Part shown: positions 59,116 to 64,000 of the stretch, one piece after another
Layout of the letters: each line of letters starts with the position of its first letter
How positions within the stretch are numbered: position 1 is the stretch's first letter
Assembly: GCF_004765605.1 (NCBI RefSeq)
Contig: NZ_SRLC01000001.1
Coordinates: 496,001 to 560,000, forward strand
Length of the DNA stretch: 64,000 nt
Origin: Hymenobacter aquaticus
GTDB taxonomy: Bacteria; Bacteroidota; Bacteroidia; Cytophagales; Hymenobacteraceae
Direction: 5' to 3'
Position numbers and translations under genes: made by a program
Notes under the pieces: generated by a model
Databases searched by the model: none
What the model was told of the DNA's origin: nothing
What the model saw: the letters and a program-made list of their open reading frames with translations, nothing else

Positions 59116-60660
59116 ATGCCCAAAATCATTTCGCCCGCGGTGGAGTTTGGCTCCTTGCTAAACCAGGTTAAGCAGATAACGCCCGAGATTTTCACCCCCG
59201 ACGGCAAGTTTCAGAACCTGATGGAAGGCCAGTGGCAGCAGCCCGGCACGCCCCGCGAGTTTTCGTCGCCCATCGACGGTACGCAGCTGGGCTGGATGCC
59301 CATGCTGGGCCGCGAAACGGCCATGAAAGCCGTGCAGTTTGCCAAAAAGGAAGCCGCCGCCTGGGGCACCACCGACCTGGATGAGCGCCGCAGCAAGGTG
59401 CAGGAGTGCCTCAACCAGCTGCGGCCCCACGTCGAGCTGGTAGGCAAGCTGCTGATGTGGGAAATCGGCAAAACCTACAAGCTGGGCTTCACCGATATCG
59501 ACCGCGCCATCGAGGGCGTGCAGTGGTACGTCGACAACATCGAGGAGATGCTGGGCGCGCGCAAGCCGCTGGGCCTGGTCAGCAACATTGCCTCCTGGAA
59601 CTACCCGCACTCGGTGCTGCTGCACGCGGTGCTGGTGCAGGCCTTGTGCGGCAACTCGGTGATTGCCAAGACGCCCACCGACGGTGGCTTTATTTCCCTG
59701 AGCTTCGCCTTCGCCATTGCCCGCCGCTGCGGCCTGCCCGTGACGCTGGTCAGCGGCCCCGGCGGGGAGCTGAGCGACGTGCTGGTGAAAAACGACGCCG
59801 TCGACTGCCTCAGCTTCGTGGGTGGCCGCTACAACGGCCGCAACATTGCCGACGCCCTGAGCTCGGAGCACAAGCGCTACATGCTGGAAATGGAGGGCGT
59901 GAACACCTACGGCATCTGGAACTTCTCCGACTGGCAAAGCCTGGCCGACCAGCTCAAGAAGGGCTACGACTACGGCAAGCAGCGCTGCACGGCCTACGTG
60001 CGCTTCGTGGTGCAGCGCGAGCTGTTCCCGCAGTTCCTGGAAACCTACTGGGAGGCCGTCAGAAGCCTGAAAGTGGGTAACCCCACCCTGGTCGATAACC
60101 CCGCCGACAAGCTGCCCGAGCTGGCCTTCGGGCCGGTTATCAATAAGCACCAGGCCGAAGACCTCGACCGGCTCTACGCCGACGCGCTGAAAACCGGTGC
60201 CACGCCCATCTTTGAAGGCCGGCTCGACGAAAGCCTGTTTCTGCCCGGCCAGGACATGAGTGCCTACCGCGCCCCCCGCGCCCTGGTGAACCTGCCCCGG
60301 CAGAGCGAGCTGTACTTCAAAGAGCCCTTCGGCCCCATCGACTCCATCGTGCTGGTCGACCGGGTGGAAGAGCTGGTGGGCGAAATGAACATTTCGAACG
60401 GAGCCCTGGTGGGTGCCCTGGCCTCCGACGACGAGAAATGGGCCCAGCGCACGGCCAAGGAAGTGCGGGCTTTCAAGATGGGCGTGAACAAGCTCCGCTC
60501 CCGCGGCGACCGGGAAGAGGTGTTCGGCGGCCTGGGCGAGTCCTGGAAAGGGGCTTTCGTGGGTGGTAAGCTGCTGGTGGAAGCCGTGACGGAGGGCGAC
60601 GCGGCCCAGCCCGTGCTCGGCAACTACCCCGAAGCCACGCTGCTGCCCGAAAAGATTTAA
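59116..60660 (+). CDS. aldehyde dehydrogenase family protein
   Basis: 514 aa of the ALDH fold. The cofactor lysine region is VIAKTPTDGG, the catalytic Cys is in YGKQRCTAYVRFVV, and NIASWNYPHS matches the usual start of the Rossmann domain. The normal ELGGK motif reads LEMEGVNTYGIW and the usual FTGS motif reads FVGGRYNGR, so it belongs to a divergent branch. No specific substrate can be named. It follows fbp by 102 bp on the same strand. Confidence 0.82.
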   Translation: MPKIISPAVEFGSLLNQVKQITPEIFTPDGKFQNLMEGQWQQPGTPREFSSPIDGTQLGWMPMLGRETAMKAVQFAKKEAAAWGTTDLDERRSKVQECLNQLRPHVELVGKLLMWEIGKTYKLGFTDIDRAIEGVQWYVDNIEEMLGARKPLGLVSNIASWNYPHSVLLHAVLVQALCGNSVIAKTPTDGGFISLSFAFAIARRCGLPVTLVSGPGGELSDVLVKNDAVDCLSFVGGRYNGRNIADALSSEHKRYMLEMEGVNTYGIWNFSDWQSLADQLKKGYDYGKQRCTAYVRFVVQRELFPQFLETYWEAVRSLKVGNPTLVDNPADKLPELAFGPVINKHQAEDLDRLYADALKTGATPIFEGRLDESLFLPGQDMSAYRAPRALVNLPRQSELYFKEPFGPIDSIVLVDRVEELVGEMNISNGALVGALASDDEKWAQRTAKEVRAFKMGVNKLRSRGDREEVFGGLGESWKGAFVGGKLLVEAVTEGDAAQPVLGNYPEATLLPEKI

Positions 60661-60702
60661 CCCGCCTCGGCCCGCTCCCGAAACCGGGCGGCCGGCGCAG
60701 CA

Positions 60703-60748
60703 AAACGGGGCTGGTGATTTCCGCGGGGAAGTCGCCAGTCCCGTTTCT
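60703..60748 (+). terminator. terminator of the fbp/aldehyde dehydrogenase unit
   Basis: AAACGGGGCTGG pairs with CCAGTCCCGTTT (one mismatch) around an 18-22-nt loop, followed by CTTT, between the convergent ALDH and the minus-strand gene. Confidence 0.6.
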
Positions 60749-60777
60749 TTGGGGAAAGGTGCCGCTGGTGCGTTCGG

Positions 60778-63246
60778 CTACAAAGGCTGTTTTACCTCGA
60801 AGGTCAGGCGGGTGCTGCCGGCCAGGCCGGTGCCGGTCAGCCCCTGGATAACCACCACGTACTTGCCCGGCACGTCGGCCGTGTAAAAGTCGAGGGCGGT
60901 GCTGCCCGTGGCCGGGGTGCTGACCTGCGGGTTCCAGTAGAGCAGGTTGCGGAAGTCGGGGCGGCGGGTTTGCCGGGCCTCGGCCGTTTCGTAGCGCGGC
61001 GCATAAAACTCCCGCTGCAGCTGCAACCCCTCGTATTCCTGCAAAAGGGCGTGCGAGTCGAGCTTGTAGCTGCCCAGGTCGCCTTTGTAGGTGGTGTAGC
61101 TCACTAGGCCCTGGTGCTGCATCCGGCCCAGAAAGTATTTGCCGGCCACTACCTCCAGCTTCTGAATCTTGAGCGGGTCGAGGGCAATAACCTTGTTGAT
61201 GTTGAAAATCGGCACCCCATCGAGCAGCACCAGCGGGTCGTCGGTCATGGGGCGCTTCAGCTGGTCGACCACCTGGAAGTGGTACTGCCCCTTGCGGATG
61301 CGCACCAGCACCCCCGGCACGTATTCGCGCATCACTTCCTCCATCACCTTGAAGCGGGTGTAGGCATCGAGCAGGTACCGCTCGTCGGGCTTGCCGTAGA
61401 AAGGCAGGCTGTCGTTGGCCGGCAGCGTATAGAGGGTGGTAAACTTCTTGAAATACGCGTTTTGCACCTGCGCCTGCAAGTGGCGCTGGCTGAGGCTAGC
61501 CCGGTAAGCGCCCGCCAGCTTAAGCGGAGCCAGGGTAGAGGCCGCAAACTCGGTCGAAAAGGGCGAGAATACCTCGATTCGGTAGGTGCTGTCGACCTGG
61601 GTGTTGGTTTGCACCACGATTTCCTTGGGCCCGAAAAAGTCCCGCGTTTCAAACCCGATGCCGCCGTCAGCCTTGCTCACCGTTGGATATAAATGCGCCT
61701 GGCGGCTGGGACTGGCCAAATACACCGGAATGCCCGCGGCCGGCTGGCCGGTGGCCCCGTGCGTTAGCCGGCCCTGAATCCAGTGGCCGCTGGTTTCGGG
61801 CTGAAAGGCAACGTCAGTTTTGGTAGGGGAGAGCACCTGGTCCCAGCGGAACCGGCTCCAGCCCTGGGTCAGCATCAGGTTGTCGGCGGCCTGGGCGGTT
61901 TCGGGCGTGTGGTCCGTGAAGTAGTACGCTGGGCTTTCAATGGGCCCTTTCACGTCGGCGGCCAGCCAGAGGTAGCTGTTGATGTCGGGGCCGGGGGCCG
62001 TGGCCAGCGAGTCGAGGCGGTACACGGCCACCGACAGGTTGGCCGCGGCCGGCCGGGCCGCCGGCGTGGTGCCGGCCAGCTGCAAGGTTACTTTTTCCCG
62101 GCTGGCATACGCGGGCTTGTCGGTGCTGGCGCTGAGGGTGAGCTGCTGGGTGGGCGCGCGGAAATACAGCCGCTCGGCCAGGGGCTGACGGGCGCTGTTG
62201 AAGACGGTAAAGTGCGTTATTCCTTCGCCCAGCGTCTTTTCATCCACCGTAAAGACGGCCGCGTTGTCCCGGAACCGGGCGCTGACCGCCACGGATGGAA
62301 TATGGCGGGCGTGGCCCAGCAGCAACACGTCCTGGGCCGCATCCGTCGCCTTGCTGGTTCTGACCGTAATCGTGAGCGTGCCGGGCTGGTCGTGGCTCAG
62401 GTGCAGGGCGTAGCCTTGCTCCAGCACGGCGGGCAGCTTGCGGGTGAGGGTTTGCTTGTTGGGCAGCTGAATAATGGCGCTGTAGCTGGCCCCGGCCTCG
62501 GTGGGCGTAAAGGTGAAGGAGCCCAGGCCAAACTTCAGGGTGCGGAACTGCGCCACGTTGTTGCCGCGCTGATCCACGATGATGCCGCTGGCCTCGACGC
62601 CGCGCAGGTGCTTGTCGTTCACCTTGAAGCCGACGGTGGCGGGCAGGCCCTGCACGAGGTGGCCGCCTTCGGGGAAAAACTGCGCTTCGGCCCCCAGCGT
62701 TTCCCGGGCCGTCTGCACGGCCACGGTGGCCGAGGTGTTGACGACCGTCACGGTGCTGTGGAAGTAGAAGTCGGGCGCGGTATTCTTCATCCAGTTGGTG
62801 TAGGCCCGGATGGTGTAGGTGCCCGAGGGCAGGTTTTTGGGCAGCACAAACGTGCCCTGGCCCACGGCCTGCTCCACGCTGATTTTGGCCTGCAACACGG
62901 GCTTCTGCGCCGGGTTGAGCAGCTCCACGTACGCTACCTTGCTCACGGGCAGCGGCTTGTGGTAGAGGCCATCCACGGCGTAGAGCTTAAACCATAGCAT
63001 TTCCCCGCTCACGTACACCGGCCGGTCGACGTGCAGAAACAGCTTTTCCGGCAGGTGCTGCCGGGTGTAGCGGCTCAGCTGCCCCGGAATGGCGCGTAGC
63101 GAGTCGGTTTGGGCGTGGGCCGCTGGTAACCCGGTGGCCCACAGGGTGCCGCACAGCAGCAGGCCCAAACCCCAGGGGCGGGGCCGGAGCGGCCGGGGCG
63201 AAGCAAGAGAACTGGTCGTCACGAAATTACTGGTTGAGTCGCGCAT
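60778..63246 (-). CDS. envelope protein with MG2-like domain and TonB-plug-like C-terminus
   Basis: 822 aa from the ATG at 63244-63246, which overlaps the DUF4249 stop by one base; signal peptide GLGLLLCGTLWATGLPAAHA. Residues about 55-200 resemble an alpha-2-macroglobulin MG2 domain: FLHVDRPVYVSGEMLWFKLY, LPSGTYTIRAYTNWMKN. A late segment VLLDGVPIFNINKVIALDP with KIQKLEVVAGKYFLGRM is like a TonB-receptor plug, but no barrel follows. Similar proteins occur beside DUF4249 genes. It probably works in the periplasm or outer membrane with the DUF4249 protein. Confidence 0.72.
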   Translation of the reverse strand: MRDSTSNFVTTSSLASPRPLRPRPWGLGLLLCGTLWATGLPAAHAQTDSLRAIPGQLSRYTRQHLPEKLFLHVDRPVYVSGEMLWFKLYAVDGLYHKPLPVSKVAYVELLNPAQKPVLQAKISVEQAVGQGTFVLPKNLPSGTYTIRAYTNWMKNTAPDFYFHSTVTVVNTSATVAVQTARETLGAEAQFFPEGGHLVQGLPATVGFKVNDKHLRGVEASGIIVDQRGNNVAQFRTLKFGLGSFTFTPTEAGASYSAIIQLPNKQTLTRKLPAVLEQGYALHLSHDQPGTLTITVRTSKATDAAQDVLLLGHARHIPSVAVSARFRDNAAVFTVDEKTLGEGITHFTVFNSARQPLAERLYFRAPTQQLTLSASTDKPAYASREKVTLQLAGTTPAARPAAANLSVAVYRLDSLATAPGPDINSYLWLAADVKGPIESPAYYFTDHTPETAQAADNLMLTQGWSRFRWDQVLSPTKTDVAFQPETSGHWIQGRLTHGATGQPAAGIPVYLASPSRQAHLYPTVSKADGGIGFETRDFFGPKEIVVQTNTQVDSTYRIEVFSPFSTEFAASTLAPLKLAGAYRASLSQRHLQAQVQNAYFKKFTTLYTLPANDSLPFYGKPDERYLLDAYTRFKVMEEVMREYVPGVLVRIRKGQYHFQVVDQLKRPMTDDPLVLLDGVPIFNINKVIALDPLKIQKLEVVAGKYFLGRMQHQGLVSYTTYKGDLGSYKLDSHALLQEYEGLQLQREFYAPRYETAEARQTRRPDFRNLLYWNPQVSTPATGSTALDFYTADVPGKYVVVIQGLTGTGLAGSTRLTFEVKQPL

Positions 63247-64000
63247 TACTTCCAAAAGCTGGGGGCTACGTTGGTGCCGCGCTTCCGGCAATCCACACAG
63301 TCGCTGGTAAGCCCGGTATAGCCCACGTCTTCGATCATTTCGATGGGTAGAAAGTTCGGATTGTTGAAGGCCAGGGCTGCGTACTGGAACTGAATCGTAT
63401 CCGGAACGCCGCATTTGTAGCCCGTCTCAAACTGCCAGCTGGCGGGCAGCTCGTCCCGGCTGATAAAAATGCGCTTTTCGCTGACGGAGTACCCGCCCAC
63501 GTAGCCCAGCACCAACTCGTCGGGTTTGGTGGCGCAGTGCATGTTGCCCACCAGCTGGGTCGGGAGCGGGTCAAACAGGGTGCCGATGCTCTCCGTGTTT
63601 TTGCGCATCTCCTCCCAGTAGGCAAATTCTTCCTGCGTCTGGGCGTACTGCTTAACCAGCACGCTGTATTTGTAGCGCAGCTTGGTGGAGTTGCTGGGCA
63701 GGTTGGCCAGGGGGTAGTCCGCCACTACGTCCTGGTTGAGCTTGGTGGTGGTGCTGAGCCTGATAAAGCCCCCGAGCTGGCCGGTCCAGCAGCGCCAGAT
63801 GTTGTTGGTGCGGTACTGCATCTTGCCGCCAACAAACTCGAAGTAGCTGCGGTACTGCGAGGTAAACTCCCAGGTTTCGTCGTAGTCCCAGCGGTAGTAC
63901 TGGGTTTTGTTGGCGTCGTCGTGGGCACTGACGAAGAGGTGAACCCCGCCCTCATCCGCCGTCCAGGTTACCTTGTCGATGGGCGGCGTGAGCTTGACGG
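63246..64000 (-). CDS. DUF4249 family protein (5' partial)
   Basis: The frame is open to the right window edge, and an internal Met at 63821 is not the start. The 251 visible residues end TSDCVDCRKRGTNVAPSFW, the DUF4249 hallmark, with GYKCGVPDTIQFQ before it. DUF4249 proteins are Bacteroidota outer-membrane-linked lipoproteins usually next to TonB-dependent receptors. One-base overlap with the downstream MG2-like gene points to joint translation. The receptor gene, if any, would be beyond the edge. Confidence 0.88.
   Translation of the reverse strand, partial: VKLTPPIDKVTWTADEGGVHLFVSAHDDANKTQYYRWDYDETWEFTSQYRSYFEFVGGKMQYRTNNIWRCWTGQLGGFIRLSTTTKLNQDVVADYPLANLPSNSTKLRYKYSVLVKQYAQTQEEFAYWEEMRKNTESIGTLFDPLPTQLVGNMHCATKPDELVLGYVGGYSVSEKRIFISRDELPASWQFETGYKCGVPDTIQFQYAALAFNNPNFLPIEMIEDVGYTGLTSDCVDCRKRGTNVAPSFWK

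Overview
The window is a 64 kb stretch of GC-rich DNA from a Bacteroidota chromosome, most likely a Hymenobacter-like member of the Cytophagales. The evidence is a type IX secretion (T9SS) sorting tail, a DUF4249 protein, Bacteroidota-type promoter boxes (TTTG-N19-TAnnTTTG), GTG/TTG starts without clear Shine-Dalgarno sequences, and a Bacteroidota-style pectin-utilisation locus. No rRNA, tRNA, CRISPR array, insertion sequence or prophage was seen. Both edges cut genes: an M61 peptidase on the left and a DUF4249 protein on the right.

Positions 1-27,900 hold housekeeping and accessory genes, mostly on the minus strand. They include an M61 peptidase, a COQ4-like protein, a GH63-type glucosidase, dienelactone hydrolase, a bile-acid:sodium-type symporter, an ankyrin protein, a luciferase-like flavin oxidoreductase, a DHA2 drug transporter, a TSUP permease, a HAD phosphatase, SDRs, MutM/Fpg, a PhzF enzyme, an M48-like peptidase, an ABC exporter, an MFS transporter fused to a monooxygenase-like domain, a large unrecognised envelope protein and a TVP38/TMEM64 membrane protein. 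Many of these genes are separated by strong hairpin terminators.

Positions 28,200-34,900 hold a carbohydrate group: GH15 glucoamylase/trehalase-type enzyme, a KDPG aldolase, a GH10 xylanase lipoprotein with a coupled small secreted protein, and a fused trehalose-6-phosphate synthase/phosphatase.

Positions 35,700-60,660 form the core of the window, a nearly complete pectin and galacturonate catabolic locus. Secreted enzymes (GH28, GH105, PL1 and a pectinesterase-PL10 fusion) cut homogalacturonan and rhamnogalacturonan. KdgF, KduI and KduD process unsaturated uronates. ExuT imports hexuronates. UxaC, UxaB and UxaA convert galacturonate to KDG, and KdgK plus an Eda aldolase give pyruvate and glyceraldehyde-3-phosphate. 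Fructose-1,6-bisphosphatase follows, which fits a gluconeogenic need on this diet. A LacI-family regulator sits in the middle, and three copies of a 22-bp LacI-type palindrome lie upstream of GH28, of a T9SS-exported protein, and between lacI and kduD. They define a likely regulon. No SusC/SusD pair is present in the window.

The most unusual non-genic features are two. The first is an array of ten exact-length 21-bp units (plus decayed flanking units) containing a perfect 30-bp inverted repeat upstream of the ABC exporter. The second is a set of intergenic hairpin elements. Several share a core CGTTnnACGAT, one is a nested composite, and four of them occupy gaps inside the uronate operon.
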